NCBI GenBank assembly: GCA_020634435.1
Contig: JACKBS010000009.1
Location: 1 to 64,000, forward strand
Direction: 5' to 3'
From: Ardenticatenaceae bacterium
GTDB taxonomy: Bacteria > Chloroflexota > Anaerolineae > Promineifilales > Promineifilaceae
DNA: 64,000 nt
This document shows positions 50,520 to 61,600 of this stretch, in pieces. Made by a program: the position numbers and the translations under genes. Position 1 is the stretch's first letter, and every line of letters starts with the position of its first letter. Below the pieces are notes generated by a model. It was not told the DNA's origin and did no database searches. It saw only the letters and a list, made by a program, of their open reading frames with translations.

Positions 50520-50960
50520 ATGGCTAGCTCATTAACAGATCCTTATCAAGGATATCCAGTTCGTGTCAAAGTAAGTGGGATTGAAAACGATCAATTCTAC
50601 TTTACAAAATGCAGTGCGTTTTCGGTAACCGTGGTAGCCAACGAGTTTCGTAGCCAGGAGAATGACCGGTTTGCCCAAAACATCCCGACCCCAGTGAAAT
50701 ATGATCCAGTCACCTTAAGCTATGGCCTGACTGATTCAAGCGCTCTGTTGGATTGGTTAACGAAGGCCGCAGCTGGCACCGCGGAACGAAAAAATGTCGC
50801 TATCCAAATAATGAGCGACGATGGCAGTTCAACCAAAGAGCTGTGGGAACTGGTTAACGCCTGGCCGCAACAGTGGCAAGGGGCCGAATCCGACGTGACC
50901 AGCGGCGTTCTCGCTATTGCCCAATTAACATTGGTCTATGACCAGCTAAACCGAAAATAA
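50520..50960 (+). CDS. Phage-tail tube protein (gp19/Hcp-like)
   Basis: A 146-residue protein with the tail-tube fold: an N-terminal beta segment (GYPVRVKVSGIENDQFYFTKC), VTVVANEFRSQEN and a WELVNAWPQQWQGAESDV loop before the final strands IAQLTLVYDQL. Matches the T4-like gp19 tube family that polymerises into the inner tube of contractile tails. GGAGG precedes the ATG, 55 bases after the sheath stop. With the sheath it forms the basic contractile unit; the remaining components must be elsewhere or lost. Confidence 0.9.
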   Translation: MASSLTDPYQGYPVRVKVSGIENDQFYFTKCSAFSVTVVANEFRSQENDRFAQNIPTPVKYDPVTLSYGLTDSSALLDWLTKAAAGTAERKNVAIQIMSDDGSSTKELWELVNAWPQQWQGAESDVTSGVLAIAQLTLVYDQLNRK

Positions 50961-50978
50961 AACTACGCAACCAATCCA

Positions 50979-51392
50979 ATGGAAAGTAAAGTCAAGCTCG
51001 ATTTTTTGCAGATTGTCCAGCGCTTAAAACAGTGCACCCTGCCGGATGTGGATCATGTGGTGGGCATTGGCAGCGGGGGCGTTGTACCGGCATCATTGGT
51101 GGCTTTTTATCTGGAACGGCCGTTATCCATCCTGCCCATCAATTTCCGCGCCCCAGACAACAGCCCCCGACACCCAGCGCCCCAACTACTCGGCCAACTC
51201 GATCTCCCGGCCAACGCCCGCCACATTCTGCTGGTAGACGATGTGAGCGTTTCCGGGCAAACCTTGTCCATTGCCAGAGAAGCGCTTACAGGCTACCAGA
51301 TCACCACGCTAGTCATGAAAGGTCAGGCCGATTTTGTCCTCTTCCCGGAAATCGCCGCCTGCGTAAACTGGCCCTGGAAAACAACAGATTGA
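50979..51392 (+). CDS. Phosphoribosyltransferase-family protein
   Basis: A 137-residue protein with the PRPP-binding loop ILLVDDVSVSGQTLSIA near residue 85, the signature of type I phosphoribosyltransferases. The N-terminal VVGIGSGGVVPASLVAFYL is the usual first strand-loop. The protein is short, lacking a recognisable hood domain, so the base or substrate cannot be named. It follows the tube gene by 18 bases and may be cotranscribed, though the ribosome site is weak. Confidence 0.8.
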   Translation: MESKVKLDFLQIVQRLKQCTLPDVDHVVGIGSGGVVPASLVAFYLERPLSILPINFRAPDNSPRHPAPQLLGQLDLPANARHILLVDDVSVSGQTLSIAREALTGYQITTLVMKGQADFVLFPEIAACVNWPWKTTD

Positions 51393-51490
51393 CGCGACAG
51401 AACTAACCAAACGCCACCAACAGTGCTAAAATAAATAGCAAACTTATCACTTGAAAACTTGCGAACCTGCACACTTGCACACCTAATCTC

Positions 51491-52303
51491 ATGCACTACC
51501 TCATCGACGGCCACAACCTCATTGCCAAACTACCAGACATTAACCTGAGCGACCCAGACGACGAAATCCAACTCGTTTTGAAGCTGCGGCAATGGACGGC
51601 CGTTTCCCTCAAGCGCGTCGTCACCGTCTATTTTGATGGCGGCATCCCCGGTGGGCACAACGTCAATCTGTCCAATTCCCAGGTAAAGGTCATTTTTGTC
51701 TCCGAGGGCAAAACGGCCGATTCCCTCATCATCGCCCGCATCAACCGCGTCAAAAATCCGCCCGAATTTGTGCTGGTCACCAGCGACCAGGAAATCATTG
51801 CCGCGGCCAACAAGCGCAAAATGAAGCACATGCGCAGCGAAAAGTTCGCCATGCGCCTCAGCCGCGACAAAGAAGAGCGCACTCTGCCCGGCCCCACCAT
51901 CACCGATGAAGACCCCGTCATCAGCGATGCTGAGGTAGCGCAGTGGCTCGACCTGTTCGGCCCCGTGGACGAAAAAGCACTGCGCCGCCGCCCCAAACCG
52001 ATCCCCCCTAATCGCGCTGTACCCGAGCCGGAGCCAGAAGAAGCAGAACCAGTCGCCCCCAAGCCACCCGCCAGCAGCGACCGCGAAAATCCCGAGCTTA
52101 GCGACGACGAACTGCGCGAATGGCTCACCCTTTTTGGCAGCGAACCAAAAGAAAAAACACCAACCACTAACAAACCAGCCACTAAAACGAACAAACCAGC
52201 CGCTGGCAAACCCGCCGCGAAAAAGAAAAAATCGCCTAATCCGCACAACCTCAGCGACAAAGACATGGATGCCTGGAACGCCTACTTTGGCCAGGACGAG
52301 TAG
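51491..52303 (+). CDS. YacP-like NYN-domain protein with three C-terminal repeats
   Basis: A 270-residue protein. Residues 1-135 are a NYN/PIN-type RNase domain: HYLIDGHNLIAKL with the first Asp, GKTADSLIIARI and LVTSDQEIIAAA with later acidic residues, as in YacP/Rae1. Rae1 cleaves mRNA on the ribosome. Residues 135-270 are a Pro-, Lys- and Glu-rich tail in which a motif of about 15 residues occurs three times: SDAEVAQWLDLFG, SDDELREWLTLFG and SDKDMDAWNAYFG. Likely function is RNA cleavage, with the repeats binding a partner. Confidence 0.8.
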   Translation: MHYLIDGHNLIAKLPDINLSDPDDEIQLVLKLRQWTAVSLKRVVTVYFDGGIPGGHNVNLSNSQVKVIFVSEGKTADSLIIARINRVKNPPEFVLVTSDQEIIAAANKRKMKHMRSEKFAMRLSRDKEERTLPGPTITDEDPVISDAEVAQWLDLFGPVDEKALRRRPKPIPPNRAVPEPEPEEAEPVAPKPPASSDRENPELSDDELREWLTLFGSEPKEKTPTTNKPATKTNKPAAGKPAAKKKKSPNPHNLSDKDMDAWNAYFGQDE

Positions 52304-52307
52304 CCCA

Positions 52308-52368
52308 TTTCCCCGGAAACTTCCAGTTAGCGAAGTTTTTGGTTGAACAGTTTCCGGGGAAATTTTTG
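52308..52368 (+). terminator. Intrinsic terminator
   Basis: ATTTCCCCGGAAAC (52308-52321) pairs perfectly with GTTTCCGGGGAAAT (52351-52364) around a 29-base loop and runs into TTTTT (52364-52368). It ends the sheath-tube-phosphoribosyltransferase-NYN run. Confidence 0.8.
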
Positions 52369-52582
52369 CGCAGCGTAACTTCTCTGTAACTTTCCTATGC
52401 TACCCTGCCGGCTAATTTCCTACTAACCACCTGCGCAGGGCAACAACGCAACAAACTCCCCACCACAACTGACTAGAAGTACGCTGTCTGAATTGTTTCT
52501 TCCCTGCATCCAAAATTTGATTTAGCTGTTTGCTTCCAGGTCAGTCACCCTCTCTGCGCCCTTTCTCTTGAAGGAGGCACGA

Positions 52583-54628
52583 ATGATCGTTTCTCGTCAG
52601 CACCGTTTTTGGCAATCCAAAGCCATCTGGCTGGGCCTTGGCCTGTTTTTATTTTTGTGGCTAACGGCCGTTCCCAGCGCCCAGGCCAGCAGTTTTACCA
52701 CCCACACCTACAACGGCCGCACCTACAAGCTGTTCATCCCCAGCGGCTACAGTTCAGGAACGGCCGTACCCCTCGTCGTCATGCTGCATGGCTGCTCCCA
52801 AACCCCCGACAACATTGCCAGTGAAACCGAGCTCAATACCTACGCCGAAGCGCAAACCTTTATTGCTGTGTACCCCCAGCAAACCAGCGCCAACAATAAT
52901 TTGCAATGCTGGAACTGGTTCGAGCCAGCCCACCAATCGCGCGGCTCAGGCGAACCCGCTTCGATTGCCGGCATCACCAACCAGGTCAAAAGCCAATACA
53001 CCGTTGACGCCGATCAGGTATACGTGGCTGGCTTCTCCGCGGGGGCCGCGATGACCGTCATCATGGGCGCCACCTACCCGGATATTTATTCCGGTATCGC
53101 CGTCGGCGCCGGGCTGGAATACAAAGCCGCCACCAGCAGCACCGCCGCCTGGACCGCCATGTCCAGTGGCGGCCCCAACCCTAACACGCAGGGCAACACC
53201 GCCTACTCCGCCATGGGCAGCAATGCCGATCTGGTGCGGGTCATTGTCTTCCAAGGCACGTCAGACTACACCGTGCAATCCGTCAACGGCAACCAGGTCA
53301 TCTCGCAGTGGGCGCAAACCAACGACCGCGCCTCTGACGGCAGCGACAACAACAATATCGACGACACCGCCGAACAAACCATCAACGATTCAGTCCCTGG
53401 CGGGCGCAGCTTCACCCGCTCAATTTATGAAGACAGCAATGGCAACGTCGTCATGGAAAAATACCTCATCACTGGCATGGGTCACGCCTGGTCCGGCGGG
53501 CCATCGGGCGGTTCCTACACCGATCCGCAAGGCCCCGAAGCCACCGAACTGATGCTAGACTTCTTCATGGGCAGCACGGGCGGCGGCGGCGACACCACCC
53601 CGCCGGTCACGACGGCTTCCCCCGCTGGTGGCAGCTACAGCAGCGCGGTGAATGTCACACTGTCGGTCAATGAGAGCGCCACCACTTACTACACAACCGA
53701 CGGCAGCACGCCCTCCACTGGCTCGGCGCAGTACAGCAGCCCGATTAACATTGCCAGCACCACCACGCTCAAGTTCTTCAGCGTGGACACTGCCAGCAAC
53801 GCGGAAAGCGTGAAAACAGAAACCTACACCATCAGCAGCGGTGGCGACACCACGCCACCCGTCACCACCGCCTCACCAGCCGGTGGCAGCTACAGCAGCG
53901 CGGTCAATGTCACGCTGTCGGTCAATGAAAGCGCCACCACCTACTACACAACCGACGGCAGCACACCGACCACCAGCTCCGCCCAGTACAGCGGCCCGAT
54001 TAACATCGCCAGCACCACCACGCTCAAGTTCTTCAGTGTGGACACCGCCAGCAACGTGGAAACCGTCAAAACCGAAACCTACACCATCAGCGGCGGCACA
54101 CCGACCACCGTTTCGTTCAGCTCAATTGGCTCAGAAGACGGCTACGCGGGCAAAACGTCGATTGAAGGGGCCAATGCTTACATCCATCAGATTGGCGACC
54201 GCGGCTCGCTCACCAGCGACGCCTACCGGGCGATTTTGTCCTTCGACACCAGCAGCATTCCCAACGGAGCCACAATCCAAAGCGCCACGCTGCGCATTTA
54301 CCGGCTGTCACTCACGGGCTCGGTCAGCAGCATCACGGTGGACATCAACACGGGGGCACTCAGCGGCAGCAACAGCGTGCAGTTGGCCGATTACGGAACG
54401 GCCGTTTCCGCCAGCAACGTCGCCACCCTATCCGTCCCCACAAGCCTCAATGGGTATTCAGAAGCCAGTTTGTCTGCGGCTGGATTAAGTGCGGTGAATC
54501 TGAACGGCCGTACCCAATTCCGTCTGCGTACCACCACCAGCGCCGACTACTTCATGGACAACCTCACCATTTACGGCGGCGAAAACAGCACCTACGCCCC
54601 CGTTCTCACCATTACCTACACCGAGTAA
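52583..54628 (+). CDS. Secreted PHB-depolymerase-type esterase with repeat and C-terminal domains
   Basis: A 681-residue secreted enzyme. The signal peptide ends near SAQASS (about residue 37). The catalytic domain (about 40-330) has VPLVVMLHGCSQTPDN and the lipase box GFSAG near residue 150, with GMGHAWSGG near 300 holding the His. This is the polyhydroxybutyrate depolymerase/feruloyl esterase (PF10503) family. Two tandem copies of an 85-residue beta domain (CHB_HEX_C_1 type, DTTPPVTTASPAGGSYSS and TTYYTTDGSTP) follow at residues 337-505. The C-terminal domain (510-681) resembles DNRLRE/CBM-type sandwiches. GGAGG precedes ATG 52583. Confidence 0.85.
   Translation: MIVSRQHRFWQSKAIWLGLGLFLFLWLTAVPSAQASSFTTHTYNGRTYKLFIPSGYSSGTAVPLVVMLHGCSQTPDNIASETELNTYAEAQTFIAVYPQQTSANNNLQCWNWFEPAHQSRGSGEPASIAGITNQVKSQYTVDADQVYVAGFSAGAAMTVIMGATYPDIYSGIAVGAGLEYKAATSSTAAWTAMSSGGPNPNTQGNTAYSAMGSNADLVRVIVFQGTSDYTVQSVNGNQVISQWAQTNDRASDGSDNNNIDDTAEQTINDSVPGGRSFTRSIYEDSNGNVVMEKYLITGMGHAWSGGPSGGSYTDPQGPEATELMLDFFMGSTGGGGDTTPPVTTASPAGGSYSSAVNVTLSVNESATTYYTTDGSTPSTGSAQYSSPINIASTTTLKFFSVDTASNAESVKTETYTISSGGDTTPPVTTASPAGGSYSSAVNVTLSVNESATTYYTTDGSTPTTSSAQYSGPINIASTTTLKFFSVDTASNVETVKTETYTISGGTPTTVSFSSIGSEDGYAGKTSIEGANAYIHQIGDRGSLTSDAYRAILSFDTSSIPNGATIQSATLRIYRLSLTGSVSSITVDINTGALSGSNSVQLADYGTAVSASNVATLSVPTSLNGYSEASLSAAGLSAVNLNGRTQFRLRTTTSADYFMDNLTIYGGENSTYAPVLTITYTE
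53591..54100 (+). repeat. Two direct 255-base repeats within the esterase gene
   Basis: Units 53591-53845 and 53846-54100 encode the two beta domains and are nearly identical at base level, differing by scattered silent and conservative changes. This points to a recent duplication or ongoing homogenisation. Confidence 0.75.
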
Positions 54629-54639
54629 GTGTCATTGAC

Positions 54640-54672
54640 AGGTGCGACGCACTTTGGAAGTGCGTCGCACCT
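54640..54672. terminator. Bidirectional terminator hairpin
   Basis: AGGTGCGACGCACTT (54640-54654) and AAGTGCGTCGCACCT (54658-54672) are perfect 15-base arms with a three-base loop. It sits between the converging esterase and methyltransferase genes and ends with a short T run on the plus strand. Confidence 0.7.
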
Positions 54673-54677
54673 TTGCC

Positions 54678-55484
54678 CTACTCAGCCTTCACACCACTCA
54701 AAATATGCACCGAAAGCGGGAATTCGGCCGTGCCTTGAGCCGTGACAAACGCGCCCATTGTCGCTTCCGCTTCGGCCAGCACTGCTTCAATTTTGGCCTC
54801 ATCTAGCACAATGCCCATCACCGGCAGCCAGCCCCGCAGATCCGCCTCCACCAGCGTGCGCAGGCTGGGGAAGCGGGCTGTGCCTTGATGTGTGGTGACG
54901 GAAACGGCCGTAAATCCCGCCGCCGCCCCCATTTGCTTCAAATCCACCGTATCGCCCAGGCAAAAAGGAATCCGTAAGGCATCGCCCGCTTGCTCACTAA
55001 TAGTCCGGTCAAATAAAGCGACCTCATCGCTGTAAGCAGCGTGAGTTTCCAACCCATCAAACACAGCCACGGCAGCGTGACCACCTGGCACCAACACGCG
55101 CCGCATCTCCCGCAAAGCCTGTACCCGATCCGGAAAAAACATCATGCCAAACTGGCTCACCACCGCATCAAAAGACGCATCGGCAAAAGGCAGTTCCCCG
55201 GCCACACCATGTTTCCAGGTCACATCGGGCGCTAACTGCTCCGCCACGGCCAACATGCCTGGCGTCATATCCAAACCAGCCACCGCCCCATCCTGCCCAA
55301 CCCGCTTGGCGGCCTCTCGGGCCAAAATGCCGGTGCCGCAAGCCACGTCCAGCACCTGTTGGCCCGATTCCACCCCAGCCGCCCGCACCACAACGGGTGC
55401 CCACTGCCCAAAAACGGCGGGAATAAACAGCGCTTCATAAGCGTTGGCCGCAGCGATCTGTTCTTGCAACATGACTTCACTCAT
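54678..55484 (-). CDS. Class I SAM-dependent methyltransferase
   Basis: A 268-residue UbiE-like methyltransferase with motif I VLDVACGTGILAREAAKR near residue 48, GLDMTPGMLAVAEQL near 70, and the motif IV/post region FDAVVSQFGMMFFPDR near 118 with VLVPGGHAAVAVFDG. Acts on a small acceptor, for example a quinone or polyketide; no clue to the substrate. ATG at 55484 has AGGAG upstream; an upstream in-frame start would add 29 residues. Confidence 0.85.
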   Translation of the reverse strand: MSEVMLQEQIAAANAYEALFIPAVFGQWAPVVVRAAGVESGQQVLDVACGTGILAREAAKRVGQDGAVAGLDMTPGMLAVAEQLAPDVTWKHGVAGELPFADASFDAVVSQFGMMFFPDRVQALREMRRVLVPGGHAAVAVFDGLETHAAYSDEVALFDRTISEQAGDALRIPFCLGDTVDLKQMGAAAGFTAVSVTTHQGTARFPSLRTLVEADLRGWLPVMGIVLDEAKIEAVLAEAEATMGAFVTAQGTAEFPLSVHILSGVKAE

Positions 55485-55659
55485 TTTTATGTCTCCTTTT
55501 GGTAAAGCTGGGGCAACCTCCCGGCAATCCAGGGCAAAACCAATACAACGGGTAGTGTGCGCAACGATCAACCAAACGGATTTACGCTTATTGCCCGATT
55601 GGAGAGGGCAAAGAAACAGCTAGCCTTTTCACATTGATCACAAAAACGGCCGTTTCCGA

Positions 55660-58600
55660 TTACTCCTCTATCCGTTCGCCATAAAACGCATCGCCATTTC
55701 CCACAATGTCATACCCCATCACTGCGCCGTTTTCATCAAACAGAAATGTGAGCTGCATAATGCCCACGATAAATTCTGTGTCGCTGAGCGGGCGCATTTC
55801 ATAGAGACCAAATGATTGCGCATCATACATGAGTGTCCCATTTTCGAGATAAATGGTGACGATAAGTTCACCCAGGTCTTGATGAAAATACCTGCCCACA
55901 TAGGTTTGCAACAGCTCCGGGGCAACTGTAATTTCGCGGGAGTCGAGACGCAATGTATATCCGCCAACCCCAACGTCCCAAATGGACCTTGCTTCAATTC
56001 GATAGAGGCCGCTGACCGGCAGGCGCACACTATCAATAAGGGCGTCAAATGGTGTCGCACTGCCTTTGGCAACGCCATCGTCTATTAAAGCTACCTGCGA
56101 CCCATCGGGTGCAATGAGAATGAGCACTGTGTCTAGTTTGTTGCTATCCAATCGGTCAGCAGGTGGGATAGGGGATGATGGCGGATTGTTGGCAATCAGG
56201 TGAATGGTTAACAGCTCATTGGCCTTCCCCTCATAACGCCATACGTCAAAGGTATAGCGTGTAAGTTCCCCCAGATTGTCACCCAGTACGGCCGTTTGGG
56301 TGGTCCTCGCCGGGGGTGTTGGCAATACAATTGGGGATGTATCCTCTGGATTTGATACGGCCGTTTCAACCCTCACCGCTTTTTCTGCAACATTGGCCAA
56401 CAAGGCGTCCGTTCCGGCAGCCGCAATGCCATCGGCGTTACACAGCGGCGCAATCTGATACGTGGTCCGTTCCAGGCAGGTCCAATTTCGTAGACTACGA
56501 TTTTCTTGAATCCAGGGAACGATTTCTGTGGGCGGTGGTTCGGTAAGCTGCCACTGGATGAGTGAGCCATCGGCCTGCCCAATAACGGCCGTTTCCCCAT
56601 CCGGTGCAATTGCCATGGCGGCCGCAAATTGGGTGACCCCAAACGGACTGTAAGTGCTGCGTACGGGAATGCGGCGAATAGCAGTACCGGTTTCCACATC
56701 CCACCAGATTGCTGTTCCATCTGTGCTGAGGGAGAGGGCAAAACGGCCGTTTTCACTCACCTGGACATCAATCACATAATCATCGTGCCCCACAAATCGG
56801 CGTAAAGGCTGGCCTGTTGGCAAATCCCAAAGGAGCAACGTTTGGTCTGAACTGGCCGAGAGCAGGGAACGGCCGTTAGGCAGCAGCGCAATCCCATAAA
56901 TCAACGGCAAATCGGCGCTGACAAAATGTCCGCCCACCTCACTGCCCAAACCTGTTAAGCGCTGTACCTGCTCGCCTGTTGCCAGGTCCCACAAGATGAG
57001 GCTGTCATCCCAACTGCCTGAAATCGCCATCTGATCGTCAGCCCAAAAAGTCACGTCCTCCACGATGTCGGTGTGCCCATGTAAATACTGAATCACCTCA
57101 CCAGTTTGCAAATCCCATAAAATGATCGGCTCGTCCCCCGCAGCGGTGAGGGCCTGGGTCCCATCACTGTTCAGGGCAATGCTATTAACGGCATATTGGT
57201 GACCCGTTAAATGACGAATGGCTGAGCCTGTTTCCACATTCCAATAAATCAATTCGCCGCCGATTCCCCCGGATAGCGCTTTCCGACCATCTGGGGAAAA
57301 GGAAACGGCCCAAATTTCATTTTCATGTCCTCGTAATTCACGAATGGGTTCACCCGAGGCTGTTTCCCACAAGATCAGCTGGCTACCGGAAGCAGACAAC
57401 ATCGTTTGTCCATTTGGGCTGATGGCAACCGTGTTGATCGGGCCTTCGGGCTTGATGCGATTTGTCCCGCGCCATTGGGCCAACTGCCAGGCAGGCGTCA
57501 GGTCCCACAGGCGCATCGAGCCGTCCAATGAGGTGGAAACCACCTGGGTTTCAGACAAAAAACGCACGGTGGAAATAGCGTCGGTATGGCCGCTCAGTTG
57601 TTGGATAATGTCGCCACTGGTTAAATCCCACCAAATGAGAGTTTGATCGAGTCCGGCCGAAACTGCCGTTTCCCCATCCAGCCCAAACGTTACGGTAGTC
57701 ACGACGCCGTCATGTCCTGCCAAGGTGCGTACCAGTTCGCCTGTTTCCAGGTTCCACAAACGCACCAGGTTGTCAGAGGAGGCGGTGAGGGCAAAACGGC
57801 CGTCTTCACTCAGGGCGATATCGTTCACCGACCGCACCACATCTGGAAATACGTTTGTCATGGTGCCTGTGGCTAAATCCCACTGCAAAAAAGGCGTCTC
57901 ATTACCGCGCGCAGCAGCGACACCTACCAGGGCCGTATGGCCATCCGGCAAGATGGCGACACTGCGCACGCCTTCTGGCGGCAATGCCCCATCAGTATCC
58001 AGCCGACTGACAATCTCGCCGCTGTCCACATCCCACAAAATAAGTTCACCGGGAAAGCCAAAGCGCAAGTCCGGCTCGCCGCCAGAAAGGGCAAAACGGC
58101 CGTCCGCGGAAAACGCCACGCTGCTTACCGGATGGGTGTGGCCGTGAAATTGACGCAGCCTGGTACCGGTTGTTGCGTCCCACAAAATCAGTGTTTGATC
58201 CACCGATGCTGACAATATCCATTTGCCATTCGGATGAATGGCCAATTCGGTGACGGCTGCCGTATGCCCGTTTAGCCGCTGCCTGATTTCGCCCGTCGCC
58301 ACGTCCCAGATCAAAATGTCGCCGTTATCTGATCCCGACCAGATGGTTTGGCTGTTCGGAACGACGGCCAGGCCCCATTGGGGTGAGCCTGCCTGGAACA
58401 AGCGATGCGTGCCAGGTGCATAGGCTGCATCCACAAGCGTGTTTTGCGCAGCGATTGGTGGATTTTCGATGTTGTTTGCAGCCAGGGCTAACAGCATCGC
58501 TAATTCGGTGTCGTTGTCGGCAAGTGCCTGTCGGGCGTTAGCCACCAGCGCCAGGCTGTACGCTTCCTGCGCCTGCCGTTCGTTGGTTTCAGCGATGGCC

Positions 58601-61600
58601 TGTTGGGCGCGGGCATTGGCGGCAGCGGTGGCCCGCGCGTTGGCGGCATTGGCAGCCATGCCTGCCTGGATGACGGCTTCTCCTTGAGCAACGGTTGCAG
58701 TGGCCGCATTGGCATCGCTGGTGGCCTGGGCAGCCACGGCCGTTACCAGATTCACCTCTGCATTATCCCGCTCGACGCTGATTTGTTGGCGCTGGTTGAG
58801 CAATACGGCCGTGGCCAACAGTCCGCCAACTGTGGCTAGCAGCAAGACAATCGCCAGTGTCCGTAAAAAGGTGCGTGACCGTTGTTCCAATTCTTTTTCG
58901 TGCGCCTGGCGGGCGGCTTCAGCAGCTTCTCGCTCGGCACGAGCTTGCAGACCTGCCTTCAAATAGGCTAATTCGTCAGGTGTCAGCTGCACGGTGGAAA
59001 CATCTGCCCATTCGGCAAACTGATCCAGGCGCGAACCCCGAAGCAGGAAGCCAGATGCCTGGTTGTGCTGCTGCCATTCGGAAACGGCCGTGGCCAGCTT
59101 TTGCTGCTGCCGAATATCGTCACGGCTATCCTCCAACCAGCCATGCAGTCGCGGCCATTCCCGCAGCAGCGCTTCATGGGCCACCTCGACGGTTGGCTCT
59201 CGGGTGCCCGGATCGCGGTCAAAGGTAAGCAGGCGGTGCTTGGCGAAATCGGTAATTGGTGGACCGTAATCCGTTGCTCGTAGTCTGTAGTCCGCAGACC
59301 GAAATCCGTGGTTGCTGGCCGACTTAAGGTCCACGGTTAACAAGTTCAATTGCGATAATGGGACCCGGCGACGGGTGTCTTCGCTACCTTCGCCAAGCGT
59401 AATCAGGCGCAGGAAGATTTGACGAATCAGTTGCTGGTTGTTTTCATCCAGGTTTTGGTACAGGGTTTCGGCGCGGCGGGTTAGGGCACCCGCGATGCCA
59501 CCGATGGATTCGTAAGTGGTGAGAGTCAGGGAACGGCCGTTTCTCTGCTTAAACAACTCGGTTAGAGCATATTGCAACAAGGGGAGTGCAGCCGGTTGGG
59601 TACTGATGTCGGCCGTCATGGCGGCAATAAGTGTCGGTTCAACCGTGAGGCCTACAACCTTGGCCGGTCCGGTAATGGCCTCGATGATTTCTTCGTTGGT
59701 CATGGGAATCACGACTTCGGTGTGGTCACGCAGCAGTTGGCTAAAGCTGGCGTAGCGTAAAGGCCTGTCATAAAAATCGGCCCGCAAGGTGATGATGATG
59801 TGGATGCGGCTGTTGGGGAAGGAAACGGCCGTAACCAGATTCGCCAAAAAATGCGCTCGTTCTGCCTCAGCGACCTCGGCGCTGAAGAGTTCTTCAAACT
59901 GATCGATCACCAGCAGCAGTTTGCTGTCTCGTTCCGGTAAAAGCAATTTTGCCGTGCGTAGCAGACCACGTTCATCCCGCTGCAATTGTTCCATTAGTCC
60001 GGCTGGTTGATGGGTGGCAATCCGCAGCAGGCTAATCTCCAACTCTTCCAAGGGATGTGTGCCAGGGACCATCTCCACGATCAACCACCTGTCGGAACCG
60101 GGCAGTGCTCCTTGCCGCAGCGCAGGTATCAACCCCGCCTTGACGAGTGATGATTTGCCGCAGCCGCTGGGACCAATGATGGCAAGAAATGGGTGCGGAG
60201 ATAGGCGCTGCAAAAGATGTTGGATAAGTGCGGAACGGCCGTAAAAGAAATGCGCATCAGCTTCTTCAAATGGCAGGAGACCCATATATGGATTTAGCAG
60301 GTCGAGAGGGGGGTGTATGTTGGTTAAGTTTAACCCTTGGGCGGCTTGCTGGAAAGCATTGGCGAACGTTAGGATGTCCGGGAATCGGGCATGTGGGTCT
60401 TTGGCCGTAGCGCATTGAATAATATCGTTAATGGCTAAGGGCACGTCGGGGCGGAAAAGTTGCAGGGAGGGCAATGGTTCGTTGAGATGCTTGACCAACA
60501 TGGCTGCCGGAGAATGTTCAGGAAAAGGATGTTGACCTACCAGCAGTTCAAACAAAACCACACCCAGGCTATATTGGTCGCTTTGGGGAGTGATAGGTTG
60601 GTCTTGGGCTTGTTCAGGGGAGCTGTAGGCAATCGACCCGGTAAAGCGACCTGTTTCTGATGTGTAGGTAGAACTGAGCAAATCTTTCGCAATGCCGAAA
60701 TCGGCCAAATAGGCGGTGCCATCCTTATCTAGCAAAATATTTTCCGGTTTGATGTCCCGATGGACAATTCCTTGGCGGTGGGCAGTTGCCAGGGCGGCGG
60801 TAATTTGTTCAATAAGGTGACACGTGGCTTCTAATTCCCAAGGGCCTTGCTGAATCGATTGGCGCAGATTGCCACCACGCAGGTAGCGCATAACCAGATA
60901 AGCGGCATTCGGTTCGCGCCAGTAATCGTACAGCGGCACAATGTAAGGATGTTCCAGCCGGGCCACAATGCGAGCTTCTGCTTCAAACCGGCGAATAAAG
61001 TCAGGATTGTTGGCGTATTGAGGTTGGATGATCTTCACGGCAACATCGCGTTCAACCAACGGATGCACAGCTCGGTAAACGACGCCAAATGCGCCGGTTC
61101 CTATTATTTCCTGACAATCGTACCCGCGAATGATGCCAGGTTTTTGCGGGGTGATGCCCATTTCGCTCGCCAGGATTTTTTCATACAAGGCAGCCGTTTC
61201 CGGGGCGGGGGCTACATCTAACTCTTCGGATAGTCGTTGTTTGCATAGATGATATTGAGCAATGGCTTCGCTGCGACGGCCGTTTTTAACCAACACCCGC
61301 ATTAATTGTTGAACCCCTTCTTCGCGCAGCGGGTCGATGTCGATTTGCTGTTGAGCAAATTGTTGGGCGGCTTCGTAATTGCCGTGTTTGTCGTGGTAAG
61401 CAGACAGCAGCGTGAGAGCGTTGAGGGCTTCGCGCCGCAGCCATTCTCGTTTGGCCAGCGCCCATTCCTCAAAAGGGGCACTGTCTTCAACGTAAAAGTG
61501 GTCCAGGAAGTCGCCGTGGTAGAGGGAAACGGCCGTTTCCAGTCGCTCCATACACGCCGCACAAGTTTCCAGGTATTGATGGTCGTGACGTTGGCAGTCG

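Noticed and set aside
42985..50960. The AAA ATPase at 43005 as the ATPase of an injection system
   Set aside because: It is 5 kb away with unrelated genes between, and its N-terminal helix-turn-helix does not fit the Afp15/ClpV type.
49250..52303. A prophage
   Set aside because: Only sheath and tube are present; no capsid, portal, terminase, integrase, lysis or attachment sites.
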